Shown here piece by piece: positions 43,565 to 52,817 of a DNA stretch of 64,000 nt. The position numbers were made by a program, and so were the translations under genes. Each line of letters begins with the position of its first letter. Positions within the stretch are counted from its first letter, which is position 1. The DNA lies in NCBI GenBank assembly GCA_020831775.1, contig JAFIFZ010000079.1, positions 124,001 to 188,000 of the forward strand, given 5' to 3'. The notes under the pieces were generated by a model. It was not told the origin of the DNA and made no database searches. It saw nothing but the letters and a program-made list of their open reading frames with translations. The DNA is from Phycisphaerales bacterium (GTDB lineage Bacteria > Planctomycetota > Phycisphaerae > Phycisphaerales > UBA1924).

Positions 43565-46500
43565 ATGGCGATGTTTTCCAAGAAGCAGAAGGCGGGCCGC
43601 CCCGTCCCCGCGCCCCGCACCCCCCCCACACCCTCGACCGGCTCGGGCGCTCCCGCCCAGGCCGGCGAAGCCGCCGAGGCCCGCATCCGAGAGATCGGCG
43701 AGGACATGCTCCAGCGAGCCCGCGGGAGCAAGGCCGGCATCTTCAGCTCGCGCTTCTACTCCGACAAGCTGATGAACTGGTCCATGAAGGACCACAACTT
43801 CAAGGTCCAGCTCTTCCGCTTCGTCGACTGCTATCCCATGCTCACCACCTCCGAGATGGTCCACGAGCACCTCGCCGACTACCTCTCCCAGCCCGGCGTC
43901 AAGACGCCACCCGGCCTCGACCTGGGCCTCAAGGCCGGCGGCCTCGCCAAGGGCCTGATGTCCGGCACGATCTCCTCGCAGATCAAGTCCATGGCCTCCA
44001 AATTCATCGCGGGCACCGACGCCGCCGACGCCCTGCCCGGCCTGAAAAAGCTCTGGGACCGAGGCATCGCCTTCTCGGTTGATCTGTTGGGCGAGGCGTG
44101 CGTCTCCGTCGCCGAGGCCGACGAGTACAAGGCCAAGTACCTCGACCTGATCGAGAACCTCCCGGGCGATGTCGCCTCCTGGCCCTCCCGCCCGCTGCTC
44201 GAGACCGACCACCTCGGCGCGATCCCCCGCACCAATGTCTCGGTGAAGATCAGCTCGCTCTCGGCGCGCTCTGAGCCCATCGACACCGAGGGCGCGATCC
44301 GCGACCTGATGTCGCGCCTCTTGCCCATCCTCGAGACCGCGCGCGACAAGGGCGTCTTCATCAACTTCGACATGGAGCAGTTCGAGCTCAAGGACCTCAC
44401 CCTCGAACTCTTCAAGCGCTGCTGCGAGAAGATCGATTTCCACGCGGGCCTGGCCATGCAGGCCTACCTCAAGTCCGGCGTCGAGGACGCGAGAAACATC
44501 GCAAGATGGGCCGCCAGCGCCAAGCGCACCGTCACCGTCCGCCTCGTCAAGGGCGCGTACTGGGACTTCGAGACCATCCACGCCGAACAGATGGGCTGGC
44601 CCTGCCCCGTCTGGAACGCCAAGTGGCAGACCGACAAGTGCTTCGAGGACATGACGACCGTCTTCCTCGACGCCTGCCCCAAAGCCGCGGCAGAGGGCGG
44701 CGTCAAGCTCGCGCTGGGCAGCCACAATGTCCGCTCCATCGCACGCGCGATCACCGAACTCGAACGACGCAGCCTCCCCCACAACGCCATCGAGCTCCAG
44801 ATGCTCCACGGCATGGCCGACGAGCTCAAGACCGCCGGCAACGACATGGGCCTCCGCGTCCGCGAGTATGTCCCCGTCGGCGAGATGATCCCGGGCATGG
44901 CCTACCTCGTGCGCCGATTGCTCGAGAACACCTCCAACGAGTCGTGGCTCAAGGCCGGCTTCCTCGACAACGCAGACAGCGCCGATCTGCTCCGACCGCC
45001 CGCGCCGCGCACGCAGCCGATCCAGAACGGCATGACGACCGGCGCGCCCAACGCAGCCCCCGTCTCCACCGAGAAGCGCGACCTCTACGAGATCGCCCCC
45101 GAGCGCCACCAGCTCTCGCCCGCCGAGCCCAAGGTCGGCGACGGCCGCGCGTTCAACAACGAACCTCTCCGCGACTTCTCGCAGAAGAGCCAGCGCGACG
45201 ACTTCGCCAAGGCGATCGCCGGCGCCCGCGTCCGCAGTGTCGCCAGCGACAAAACCGTCCAGGACGCCGACCGCGCCATCGCCCAGGCCTACGAAGCCTT
45301 CCCCGCCTGGCGCGACACCGATCCCCTCGAACGCGCCCGCGTGCTCACCCGCGCCGCCGACGCCATGCGCAAACGCCGCGACGAGCTCTCGGGCCTGATC
45401 ATCAAGGAGAACGGCAAGGGCTGGGTCGACGCCGACGCCGATGTCGCAGAAGCCATCGACTTCTGCGAGTTCTACGCCCGCTTCGCCCCCCAGCTCTTCA
45501 GGCGCGAACGCATCGGACGCTACATCGGCGAGCTCGACGAGCAGTGGTACCAGCCTCGCGGCGTCGCCGCCGTCATCAGCCCCTGGAACTTCCCCCTCGC
45601 CATCGCCTGCGGGATGACCGTCGCCGCGCTCGTCACGGGAAACACCGCGATCCTCAAGCCCGCAGAGCAGACCGCCGGCATCGCCTCGGTCTTCGCCGAC
45701 ATCCTCTGGGAGGCCGGCTGCCCCCGCGAGGTCTTCCACTTCCTCCCCGCCCCGGGCGAGACCGTCGGCGCCGCCCTCGTCCGCGACCCGCGCATCGCCC
45801 TGCTCGCCTTCACAGGCTCGAAGGCCGTCGGCCTGGACATCATCAAGGCCGCCGGCGTTACGCACGAAGAGCAGCACCATGTCAAGAAGGTCGTCTGCGA
45901 GATGGGCGGCAAGAACGCCCTGATCATCGACATCTCCGCCGACCTCGACGAGGCCGTCCTCGGCGTCCGCCACTCCGCCTTCGGCTTCCAGGGCCAGAAG
46001 TGCTCGGCCTGCTCGCGCTGCATCGTCGTCGACCCCGAAGGACCCGAGGGCCAGCACACCCAGACCTTCATCCGGCGCCTCGTCGAGGCTTCCCGCTCGC
46101 TCGTCGTCGGCGACCCCATCAAGCCCGGCACCGATGTCGGCCCCGTGATCGACGAGGGCGCGTTCAACAAGATCACCTCGATGATCCGCCAGGCCAAGGA
46201 AGAGGGCTGCGTCGCCGAACTCCAGCTCGACCCCACGCCGCTGGAGGCGAACTCGCCTTCGCCACAGATCGATTCGGACCTGATCCCCCGCCACTTCATC
46301 GGCCCGCACATCTTCAGCAGGGTCGCCCCCCACCACACCCTCGCCCGCGAGGAAGTCTTCGGGCCGGTGCTGGCGGTGATGCACGCTCGCTCGTTCGACG
46401 AGGCGCTGAAGATCGCCAACGACCATCCCTACAAGCTCACCGGCGGCGTCTTCAGCCGCAAACCCGCAAACCTCGAAAAGGCCAAGCGCGAGTTCCGCGT

Positions 46501-46681
46501 CGGCAACCTCTACCTCAACCGCGGGATCACCGGCGCGATGGTCGCCCGCCAGCCCTTCGGCGGCTTCGGCATGAGCGGCGTCGGCAGCAAGGCCGGCGGA
46601 CGCGACTACCTCCTCCAGTTCGTCGAACCCAGAGCGAGCTGCGAGAACACCATGCGGAGAGGCTTCGCGCCGGAGCTGTAG
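43565..46681 (+). CDS. putA: Bifunctional proline dehydrogenase/glutamate semialdehyde dehydrogenase PutA
   Basis: 1038 residues, the short PutA type without the N-terminal DNA-binding domain. The ProDH barrel (about 70-490) includes RLVKGAYWDFE and ends near EYVPVGEMIPGMAYLVRRLLEN; the ALDH domain (about 540-1030) has PWNFPLAI, catalytic Cys813 (GQKCSAC) and Glu779 (CEMGGKN). It oxidises proline to glutamate using FAD and NAD. GAGG precedes the ATG. A possible TACACT -10 lies at 43487-43492. Confidence 0.96.
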   Translation: MAMFSKKQKAGRPVPAPRTPPTPSTGSGAPAQAGEAAEARIREIGEDMLQRARGSKAGIFSSRFYSDKLMNWSMKDHNFKVQLFRFVDCYPMLTTSEMVHEHLADYLSQPGVKTPPGLDLGLKAGGLAKGLMSGTISSQIKSMASKFIAGTDAADALPGLKKLWDRGIAFSVDLLGEACVSVAEADEYKAKYLDLIENLPGDVASWPSRPLLETDHLGAIPRTNVSVKISSLSARSEPIDTEGAIRDLMSRLLPILETARDKGVFINFDMEQFELKDLTLELFKRCCEKIDFHAGLAMQAYLKSGVEDARNIARWAASAKRTVTVRLVKGAYWDFETIHAEQMGWPCPVWNAKWQTDKCFEDMTTVFLDACPKAAAEGGVKLALGSHNVRSIARAITELERRSLPHNAIELQMLHGMADELKTAGNDMGLRVREYVPVGEMIPGMAYLVRRLLENTSNESWLKAGFLDNADSADLLRPPAPRTQPIQNGMTTGAPNAAPVSTEKRDLYEIAPERHQLSPAEPKVGDGRAFNNEPLRDFSQKSQRDDFAKAIAGARVRSVASDKTVQDADRAIAQAYEAFPAWRDTDPLERARVLTRAADAMRKRRDELSGLIIKENGKGWVDADADVAEAIDFCEFYARFAPQLFRRERIGRYIGELDEQWYQPRGVAAVISPWNFPLAIACGMTVAALVTGNTAILKPAEQTAGIASVFADILWEAGCPREVFHFLPAPGETVGAALVRDPRIALLAFTGSKAVGLDIIKAAGVTHEEQHHVKKVVCEMGGKNALIIDISADLDEAVLGVRHSAFGFQGQKCSACSRCIVVDPEGPEGQHTQTFIRRLVEASRSLVVGDPIKPGTDVGPVIDEGAFNKITSMIRQAKEEGCVAELQLDPTPLEANSPSPQIDSDLIPRHFIGPHIFSRVAPHHTLAREEVFGPVLAVMHARSFDEALKIANDHPYKLTGGVFSRKPANLEKAKREFRVGNLYLNRGITGAMVARQPFGGFGMSGVGSKAGGRDYLLQFVEPRASCENTMRRGFAPEL

Positions 46682-46761
46682 ATCCTCAGAAGATGCCCGC
46701 AACCTGGACCCGACTCTTCGCTTCGCTCAGAGGTCGGCGTCCTCTCCAGCGCGATGAATCT

Positions 46762-47988
46762 CTACCGCAGCGCCCCCAGCGCCTTCTTCGCCGCCTTCAT
46801 CCCCTCGGTGATGTGCGCCTCTGAAGTCGCAAAGCTCAGCCGCAAAAAACCGTCCTGCAGGAACGCTCGCCCGCTGGCGGTCACCACGCCCGCCTCCAGC
46901 ACGAGGTACTCGCTCACATCGTCGGCCGTGCGGATCACCTTGCCGCTCGGCGTCTTCTTCCCGAAGCACCCCGCCACATCCCAGAACGAGTAGAAGCTCG
47001 CCGGGGTCGGCCAGATCTTCACATGCGGCATCCCCTCGGCGTGCTGGAGCAACAGGTCGCGCTTCGCGCGCAGCTCGTCGACCATCGACGGGTTGTACGC
47101 GTGGTCGATCGCCGCGATGGCCGCGTGCTGGTCGGGCACGCTGGGGCCGCTGGTGTAATGGCTCTGCAGGTTGACCGCCGCCTTCATCACGTCCTCGGGC
47201 CCGACGGCCCAGCCGATCCGCAGCCCGCCCGTCCGCCGGAAGTTCTTGCTCATCCCGTCGACCTGGATCAGCCACTGGCGCGTCTCGTCGTCGATCGGCG
47301 GCTCGGGGTACCCGCCCTCCTCGAAGACGATCCGCCAGTACAGCCGGTCGAGCACGAAGTACACCTTGTACTCGCAGCACACACGCAACAGCGCCTCGAC
47401 CTCCTCGGCCGAATACAGCTGCGCCGTCGGGTTGCACGGGTTGTTCAGCAGGAACAGCCTCGTGTGCGGCCGCACCTCCAGGTTCCGGCGCAGGTCCGCC
47501 GGCGTCACCTTCAGCCGGTTGTCGCTCCCCGCGAGCGGCAGCACCGCCACCGGGAAGGCGTACGACGCGACCGCCAGCGGCTGGTAGCTCACCCACGGCG
47601 CCGCGTCGAACAGCACACAGTCCGCCGGGTTGCAGACCGCCAGAAAGATGTTGAACAACGCCTGCTTCGCCCCGGTGGTGATGACCACCGACTCGATCCC
47701 GTAGTGCTGCTCGAGGTCCAGCCAGCGGAGGACCTGTTGCCGAAGCTCGGGCAGCCCCGCCGGGTCGGCGTACATCGTCTGCTGCTCTTGAAACGCCCTG
47801 ACCCCCGCCTCGACAATCTCGGGGTCGAGATCCCCCTTGGTCTCGCCGAGGCCGAAGTCGTAAACCGGCAGCCCCGCGGCCTCGCGCTCGCCCGCCAGCC
47901 GCTTGAGCTGGAGCGTCAGCGAGGGAACGAACTTGCCGAGCTTGGCGCTGATGCGGGGCTTGTCGTCGAGGCGCAGCGTGTCGTGCAT
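46762..47988 (-). CDS. Class I/II pyridoxal-phosphate aminotransferase
   Basis: 408 residues; ATG at 47988 after AAAGGAAG. Fold-type I features: NNPCNPTAQ (about 195), and the PLP-binding Lys in MSKNFRRTGGLRIGW (about 262). It resembles aspartate/aromatic-type aminotransferases, but the substrate cannot be assigned. panD (aspartate decarboxylase) is divergent by transcript order yet on the same strand 120 nt upstream, which hints at amino acid metabolism but no shared pathway is shown. Confidence 0.88.
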   Translation of the reverse strand: MHDTLRLDDKPRISAKLGKFVPSLTLQLKRLAGEREAAGLPVYDFGLGETKGDLDPEIVEAGVRAFQEQQTMYADPAGLPELRQQVLRWLDLEQHYGIESVVITTGAKQALFNIFLAVCNPADCVLFDAAPWVSYQPLAVASYAFPVAVLPLAGSDNRLKVTPADLRRNLEVRPHTRLFLLNNPCNPTAQLYSAEEVEALLRVCCEYKVYFVLDRLYWRIVFEEGGYPEPPIDDETRQWLIQVDGMSKNFRRTGGLRIGWAVGPEDVMKAAVNLQSHYTSGPSVPDQHAAIAAIDHAYNPSMVDELRAKRDLLLQHAEGMPHVKIWPTPASFYSFWDVAGCFGKKTPSGKVIRTADDVSEYLVLEAGVVTASGRAFLQDGFLRLSFATSEAHITEGMKAAKKALGALR

Positions 47989-48110
47989 CGGGTGGGCTTC
48001 CTTTCCCGGAGGCGTTCTCGAACCATAGCGGACAACCCCGTCCCCGGGCAGCGGCCCGGGCCCGGCGGCCGCCTCTTTGCGCACAAGCGTGGGCGTTCAG
48101 CCCCGAACCC

Positions 48111-48500
48111 CTACCGCCCCGCGGAGGGGTCCATCGGCTCGTATCGCATCATCCGTTCGATCTTGTTGCCCTCGCCCATGATCGCCACGCGTGGGCGGTG
48201 CTCGGCGTATTGCTCGTCGGTCATCTCTGCGAAGTGCATGATGATGACCTTGTCGCCCGGCTCGACCAAGTGGGCCGCCGCCCCGTTCAGCTCGATCTTG
48301 CCCGACCCCGGCTCGCCCCAGAAGACATAGGTCTCGAACCGGTTGCCGTTGCGACAATTGGCCACCAGCACCGCGTCGTTGACCCGCAGCCCCGTCGCCC
48401 TGAGCAGGTCCTCGTCGATGGTGATCGAGCCGACATAGTCCGGCTTGGCGGCGGTCACCGTCGCCATGTGGATCTTGTTGAACAGCACTTTCCGCAACAT
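48111..48500 (-). CDS. panD: Aspartate 1-decarboxylase PanD
   Basis: 129 residues, normal length. The self-processing site is the Gly-Ser bond in YVGSITIDED (about 22-31), which yields the pyruvoyl cofactor; NRFETYVFWGEPGSGKIELNG and PGDKVIIMHFAEM complete the family pattern. It makes beta-alanine for pantothenate/CoA. The ATG at 48500 is 6 nt after a TACACT hexamer and has no Shine-Dalgarno sequence. An in-frame extension to 48674 exists but would cross that promoter. Confidence 0.94.
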   Translation of the reverse strand: MLRKVLFNKIHMATVTAAKPDYVGSITIDEDLLRATGLRVNDAVLVANCRNGNRFETYVFWGEPGSGKIELNGAAAHLVEPGDKVIIMHFAEMTDEQYAEHRPRVAIMGEGNKIERMMRYEPMDPSAGR

Positions 48501-48815
48501 CGGCCGAGTGTAGGCGGGCAGCCGGTCGGCGCGGCCGCCCGATCGGGTGGCGGACGGGTGGGCGGGGTAATCTCCCTGCCCAAACCGGGTGAGCGCCAAA
48601 GCACGAAACATGATTTCTTTCAGACGCTGTGCGAGATCTCGCGTGGATTCTCGTAGTACCTGTCGAAGCTGCACCTCTGGGCGAAGGGCGTCGCCCCGCG
48701 CCTCCGGGGCCCAGGGGGGATTCCGGTCGCGGGCGCAACCGAGGGGGCGGGACGCATGAACGGGCGTTCCGTCCCCTCGCGCTTTTTGCCCCGCCGCCCC
48801 AGCTCGCCCAGTGTC
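48501..48815. other. Intergenic region between the kinase gene and panD
   Basis: 315 nt. Apart from the panD -10 element at 48507-48512 and an open frame continuous with panD, I see no gene or strong structure. The right part (48700-48800) is G/C-homopolymer rich. Confidence 0.5.
48507..48512 (-). promoter_or_regulatory. Leaderless-type -10 element before panD
   Basis: On the minus strand TACACT is followed by exactly 6 nt (CGGCCG) and the panD ATG. No clear -35 or Shine-Dalgarno sequence. Confidence 0.5.
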
Positions 48816-50933
48816 TCATCCGCCCGAACTGCCGGCCCCGGACTCAACCGACCGGGCCCGCTCGATCGGACTCCGCCCGGGCAAGACCGGCGGCAAGTCG
48901 CCCCAGCACAACTGGTCCAGCGTGGGCAGCCGCGGCTCGATCTGTCTGGCCGCAACGGTGATGTCGGCCTCGTGGTGGGGCACGATCAGCCCGCCCTCTT
49001 TGATGGCCCAGACCATGGCGAATGTTCGAGGCGACCCCGTCTCGCCTCCGGACAACTCGCCTCCGAGCGAGAGCACGCGCAACAAATCCGGGTCTCGCAT
49101 GGAAGTCAGGTATCCCGCCGAACGGATCCGAGGGAGGTAGAGCCCTTCTTCGGTCGCAAGCAACACCCGGTACCACTGAGGCTCGACATCCGAGCGCTGA
49201 CACCCGGGCCGCAGGAGCCCGCTCCTCCGGCCATGCTCGGGCTCATAGGCGAACACCACGATCGGAGATCCCGTGTCCATTTCGAACGGAATCTCCTGGA
49301 CGCGATCGTTCCAGTGGACCTCGCTGTTCTGGCCCAGACAGACAAGACGGGCGATCCTCTCAACCCATGCGATCTCGTAGATCCTGCCGTCGTGCCAGAC
49401 CTTGTCGAGCAGGCGCCCGTCTGTCGAGTGCACCGCGATCACCGTCGGCGAGAACGGCCGGTGGTGCGAGACCGTGAGAATCTGCGGCTCCGGCTCAACA
49501 CTCTTCGGGAAGACCCGAGCGAAGAGCACTTGGTTCGATGTGAAGATCGCTTTGCGGTGCTCGCCCGGACGCTCATCGGCGGACCACTGCGGGTACGCCG
49601 GGTGCCACGACCACTTCGGCCGTGATCCGCGCGAACTCCACGAACCGAGTTCGATCACTTCGATGACCGACGAACCGAACTCCTCATCGGCGGCTGTAAG
49701 ACCCACCACGGCCAGCCGACCGCCCGAGTAGCCGTCCTTCTGCGTGACCAGACGCACATGATTCACCGTGGTCTCGAATCGGAACCGGTCGACCTCAGCG
49801 CCAGAACGCGAATACACCACAACGCTGTTCGGATCGGCGCTGTCGATCTCGACCGAGTGCGGCACCAGGTTCAGCCACCAGACCGCGGCGCTGGTCAGCC
49901 CGAGCGAGCTCGCCGCGATGACGCCGCACGCCGCGACGGTGCCCACGATCGGGTGGCGCCCGAGCCAGCGCATCGATCTGGCCCATGCCCCCGGTCGCCT
50001 CGCGGTCACCGGCTCGCCCCGCAGACACCGGCGGAGCTCTTCGGTCAGCTCGTGCGCCGACTGGTACCGCTGCGCGGGCTCGCGCCGGATCGCCTTGAGC
50101 ACCACCGCCTCGACATCCTTGGGAATCGAAGGGTCGATCGAGCGGGGCGGCGTCGGCTCGGACTCCATCGCCGCGTGGATCACCGCCGCGAGCGAGTCGC
50201 CGGCCTCTTGCCACACCTTCCGCCCGCAGAGCAGCTCATACAGCACGCAGCCCAGCGAATAGATGTCCGATCGCACATCGGCCGCCGACGAGCCGTGGAC
50301 GATCTGCTCGGGGCTGACATAGTGCGGCGTTCCGAGGACCTGCCGGTCGATCGTCAGCCCGCTGTCTGCGCCTTTGAGCCTCGCGATCCCGAAGTCGATG
50401 ACGCGCGGGCGACCGTCCTCGCCGACGAGGATGTTCTCTGGCTTGAGGTCGCGGTGGATCACGCCCCGCTGGTGCGCGTGCTGCAACGCGTCGCAGACCT
50501 CGACCATCAGCCCCAGCCGCTCGGTCAGCGTCAGCCTCTCGCCACTCGCGTGCGCGATAATCGAGCGCGCGCCCGGCACGAGTTCCATCGCGATGAACGG
50601 CGTCAGTTGCCCCGCCCCGCGCCAGACCCCGAACTCGTGCACCGTCGCGATCGCCGGGTGGGTGAGCCCCGCCAGAACCTCCGCCTCTGTTTGCAGGCGC
50701 TGCGCCGCCCCGTGGGCCGCCGCGATGTTGAGCACCTTCAGCGCCACCCGACGGCGAGGCGACTCCTGCTCAGCGACAAACACCCGCGCCATCCCGCCCG
50801 AGCCGAGCTCCGACAGCACGCGGTACCGCCCGATCCGCTCGGGCAGACCGGCCATCGCTTCGAAATCCTCGGGCTCGTTCAGCACCCGAAAAAACCGCAA
50901 CGCCTCGTCGGTGTTCAGGACCCGTTCACCCAC
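48816..50933 (-). CDS. Membrane-anchored serine/threonine protein kinase
   Basis: 705 residues from a GTG at 50933 preceded by AAGGAG. The Hanks-type kinase domain (about 36-310) has GSGGMARVF, Lys66 (VALKVL), HRDLKPEN (Asp162) and DFG (Asp180), followed by an APE-like SPEQ, so it should be active. One TM helix (about 329-354) puts the C-terminal 350 residues outside the cytoplasm; that part is beta-rich with no recognised domain. The divergent neighbour is an ECF sigma factor, suggesting a sensor kinase-sigma pair. Confidence 0.92.
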   Translation of the reverse strand: MGERVLNTDEALRFFRVLNEPEDFEAMAGLPERIGRYRVLSELGSGGMARVFVAEQESPRRRVALKVLNIAAAHGAAQRLQTEAEVLAGLTHPAIATVHEFGVWRGAGQLTPFIAMELVPGARSIIAHASGERLTLTERLGLMVEVCDALQHAHQRGVIHRDLKPENILVGEDGRPRVIDFGIARLKGADSGLTIDRQVLGTPHYVSPEQIVHGSSAADVRSDIYSLGCVLYELLCGRKVWQEAGDSLAAVIHAAMESEPTPPRSIDPSIPKDVEAVVLKAIRREPAQRYQSAHELTEELRRCLRGEPVTARRPGAWARSMRWLGRHPIVGTVAACGVIAASSLGLTSAAVWWLNLVPHSVEIDSADPNSVVVYSRSGAEVDRFRFETTVNHVRLVTQKDGYSGGRLAVVGLTAADEEFGSSVIEVIELGSWSSRGSRPKWSWHPAYPQWSADERPGEHRKAIFTSNQVLFARVFPKSVEPEPQILTVSHHRPFSPTVIAVHSTDGRLLDKVWHDGRIYEIAWVERIARLVCLGQNSEVHWNDRVQEIPFEMDTGSPIVVFAYEPEHGRRSGLLRPGCQRSDVEPQWYRVLLATEEGLYLPRIRSAGYLTSMRDPDLLRVLSLGGELSGGETGSPRTFAMVWAIKEGGLIVPHHEADITVAARQIEPRLPTLDQLCWGDLPPVLPGRSPIERARSVESGAGSSGG

Positions 50934-50982
50934 CCCGTCTCCTTACCACAAGCGATCGAAAACCCCGGACTCAGATGCAGCG

Positions 50983-51012
50983 CTGACGGACGCGACTGCT
51001 ATAAGTTACACT
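50983..51012 (+). promoter_or_regulatory. Putative promoter of the ECF sigma factor gene
   Basis: CTGACG (50983-50988), 18 nt, TACACT (51007-51012), 34 nt before the ATG at 51047. It lies in the 113-nt gap shared with the divergent kinase gene. Confidence 0.4.
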
Positions 51013-51046
51013 GATTGTCGGAAACAACAACAGACTCTGCAACTAC

Positions 51047-51727
51047 ATGGAACGGGATCGATTTCAGACAACTCAGTGGGATTTGATCGACGCCGCCAAG
51101 CGCGAATCCGACGCGCTCGCCCGCGTGCTCGATCTCTATTGGCCCCCCGTCTACGCCTTCCTGAGGCGTCAGGGCCTCAGCCCTGAGCGGGCGGGCGACC
51201 TCACCCAAGGCTTCTTCTGCGATGTCGTCCTCAGCCGCGACCTGATCGCCAAGGCGGACGCCAGCCGCGGCCGGTTCAGATCGTTCGTGCTCGCCTCCCT
51301 CCAGAACTACCAAATCGATGACGAACGCAGAGCCAAGCCCGAACGGAGCGTGCTCTCACTCTCAGAGTCCGATCTGGCCAACGCCGAGCCCGACGCCAAC
51401 GACGATCCGAAAGCCGCCTTCGACCGCGCCTGGACCGCCTCGGAGATCAACGAGGCCATCGCCATCGTCCGCGATGAGTTCGCGTTGCGGGGCAAGGCGA
51501 GTGTCTGGGAGGCGATCTACCTCGCACTGATCGAGCCCGCCCGGAACGGGTGCGACCGACCGAAAGTCGCCGACATCGCGGCTACTTTCGGGCTCACACC
51601 GCCGCAGCTCAGCCGCGAGATCTACAAGGCCAAGCAGATGATCCGCCAACGCCTCGGCGAGATGGGCCGGCACGACGAGTCCTGCGCCCCGAACTGGCCG
51701 CCCACGCCCCCGGGCGACGCCCGCTAG
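51047..51727 (+). CDS. ECF-type RNA polymerase sigma factor
   Basis: 226 residues. The N-terminal TTQWDLIDAA, YWPPVYAFLRRQG and ERAGDLTQGFF stretches form region 2, and a C-terminal helix-turn-helix (KVADIAATFGLTPPQLSREIYKAK) forms region 4. The sequence type is that of planctomycete ECF factors linked with Ser/Thr kinases, as I recall described as ECF-STK groups; no anti-sigma gene is adjacent. It probably responds to the divergent kinase. Its stop shares the CTAG of the DUF389 gene. Confidence 0.9.
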   Translation: MERDRFQTTQWDLIDAAKRESDALARVLDLYWPPVYAFLRRQGLSPERAGDLTQGFFCDVVLSRDLIAKADASRGRFRSFVLASLQNYQIDDERRAKPERSVLSLSESDLANAEPDANDDPKAAFDRAWTASEINEAIAIVRDEFALRGKASVWEAIYLALIEPARNGCDRPKVADIAATFGLTPPQLSREIYKAKQMIRQRLGEMGRHDESCAPNWPPTPPGDAR

Positions 51728-52773
51728 GTCGCGACATCCGCGTCGGCGATTCGCAGCACGATCACCAGCACCACGAGCAGCACGGTCCAGAACAGGATCG
51801 CCATCATCGTCGCCTTGCGCGCCCGGCCCGCGTCCCACCAGCTCCTGGGCGAGACGCCCCGCAGGAGGAAGGTCGCCACCCCCGCCAGGTTCACGCAGAT
51901 CACATTCGTCGCAAGCAGCAGCACCGCCTGGGACGCGTGGTGGAAGTTGCCAGAGCCCGCCAAGAGCCCAACGGCGACCAAGGGGGGCATCAACGCCACC
52001 GCCACCATCACCCCGACCAAGGCCGTCGGCGCCCCGCGCGTAAACGCCAGCGCCCCCGCCACGCCAGACGCCAGCGCCAACATGATGTCAGACAGATCGA
52101 CCGAGGTCCTCGCTCGCAGCTCTCCCACGCTCGGATCAACGGTCAGGATCAGCCCCATCGCCAGCGAGATCGCCAGCCCCACACCCAGCCCCGCGACATT
52201 GGTCACCATCGCCTGCCGGAACAGCTTCCCGTGCGCCAGCGTCGTCGCCAGCGAGAGCGCGATGTTCGGCCCCAGCAGCGGCGCGATCACCATCGCCCCG
52301 ATCACCACCGCCACATTGTCTTTGAGCATCCCGATCCCGGCCACAAGCGTCGATGCGACCACCATGATGAAGTAGTGCTTCGACAGCGTCGTGTCGGTCT
52401 GCACATCCTGGATCAGTTCGTCGCGGCTGACGCGGTAAGCCGCGGCTCTCCGCCGCTTCTCGTCCTGCTCGGCCTCGGGGTCTGAAGGGTCCGGGGCCTC
52501 GCCCTGGTCGGCCTTGTCTCTCTTGGGCAACCCGGGCACCGACGCCTCGACCGGCACCGAGATCACCCGGAACCCGTCGACCGCCCCGAACCGGTCGGTC
52601 AGTTTGTCGACCAGCACCTCCGCCTCGTCGGTGTCGACCAGCACCCCCGACAGCAGACGCTGATCGTCCACCTCCACCGTCCACGCCGACCCCAGAGGCC
52701 TGCGGCTGAGCAGGTCCGCCAGCTCGATGTCGTGACGCTTCGGAACGATGATCTGAAGTGCCCGCAGCGCCAT
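51724..52773 (-). CDS. DUF389 (TIGR00341-like) membrane protein
   Basis: 349 residues. A cytoplasmic N-terminal domain (about 1-130) ends with a charged linker, followed by six or seven hydrophobic segments with VVIGAMVIAPLLGPNIALSLA (shortened here: GAMVIAPLLGPN) characteristic of DUF389. Function unknown; no transport substrate assigned. The ATG at 52773 is 6 nt from a TACGCT hexamer with no Shine-Dalgarno sequence. The stop overlaps the convergent sigma gene by 4 nt. Confidence 0.9.
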   Translation of the reverse strand: MALRALQIIVPKRHDIELADLLSRRPLGSAWTVEVDDQRLLSGVLVDTDEAEVLVDKLTDRFGAVDGFRVISVPVEASVPGLPKRDKADQGEAPDPSDPEAEQDEKRRRAAAYRVSRDELIQDVQTDTTLSKHYFIMVVASTLVAGIGMLKDNVAVVIGAMVIAPLLGPNIALSLATTLAHGKLFRQAMVTNVAGLGVGLAISLAMGLILTVDPSVGELRARTSVDLSDIMLALASGVAGALAFTRGAPTALVGVMVAVALMPPLVAVGLLAGSGNFHHASQAVLLLATNVICVNLAGVATFLLRGVSPRSWWDAGRARKATMMAILFWTVLLVVLVIVLRIADADVAT

Positions 52774-52779
52774 GGGCCA

Positions 52780-52785
52780 AGCGTA
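52780..52785 (-). promoter_or_regulatory. Leaderless-type -10 element before the DUF389 gene
   Basis: On the minus strand TACGCT is followed by exactly 6 nt (TGGCCC) and the ATG at 52773; no Shine-Dalgarno sequence. Confidence 0.45.
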
Positions 52786-52817
52786 CCGCGGCGACGGGAG
52801 CCGCGGCGGGCTCGGCG

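Noticed and set aside
42374-46702. Open frame of 1442 codons on the minus strand through putA
   Set aside because: Its last third is ribF; the rest is antisense to a clear PutA protein and Val/Asp/Glu-Ala-rich as expected for a GC-rich shadow frame.
48501-48674. N-terminal extension of PanD
   Set aside because: Normal PanD length and processing site are reached from the ATG at 48500, and the extension crosses its -10 element.
51724-51727. Convergent stop-codon overlap CTAG as a regulatory signal
   Set aside because: It is a palindromic stop shared by two convergent genes, a common outcome of compact packing.
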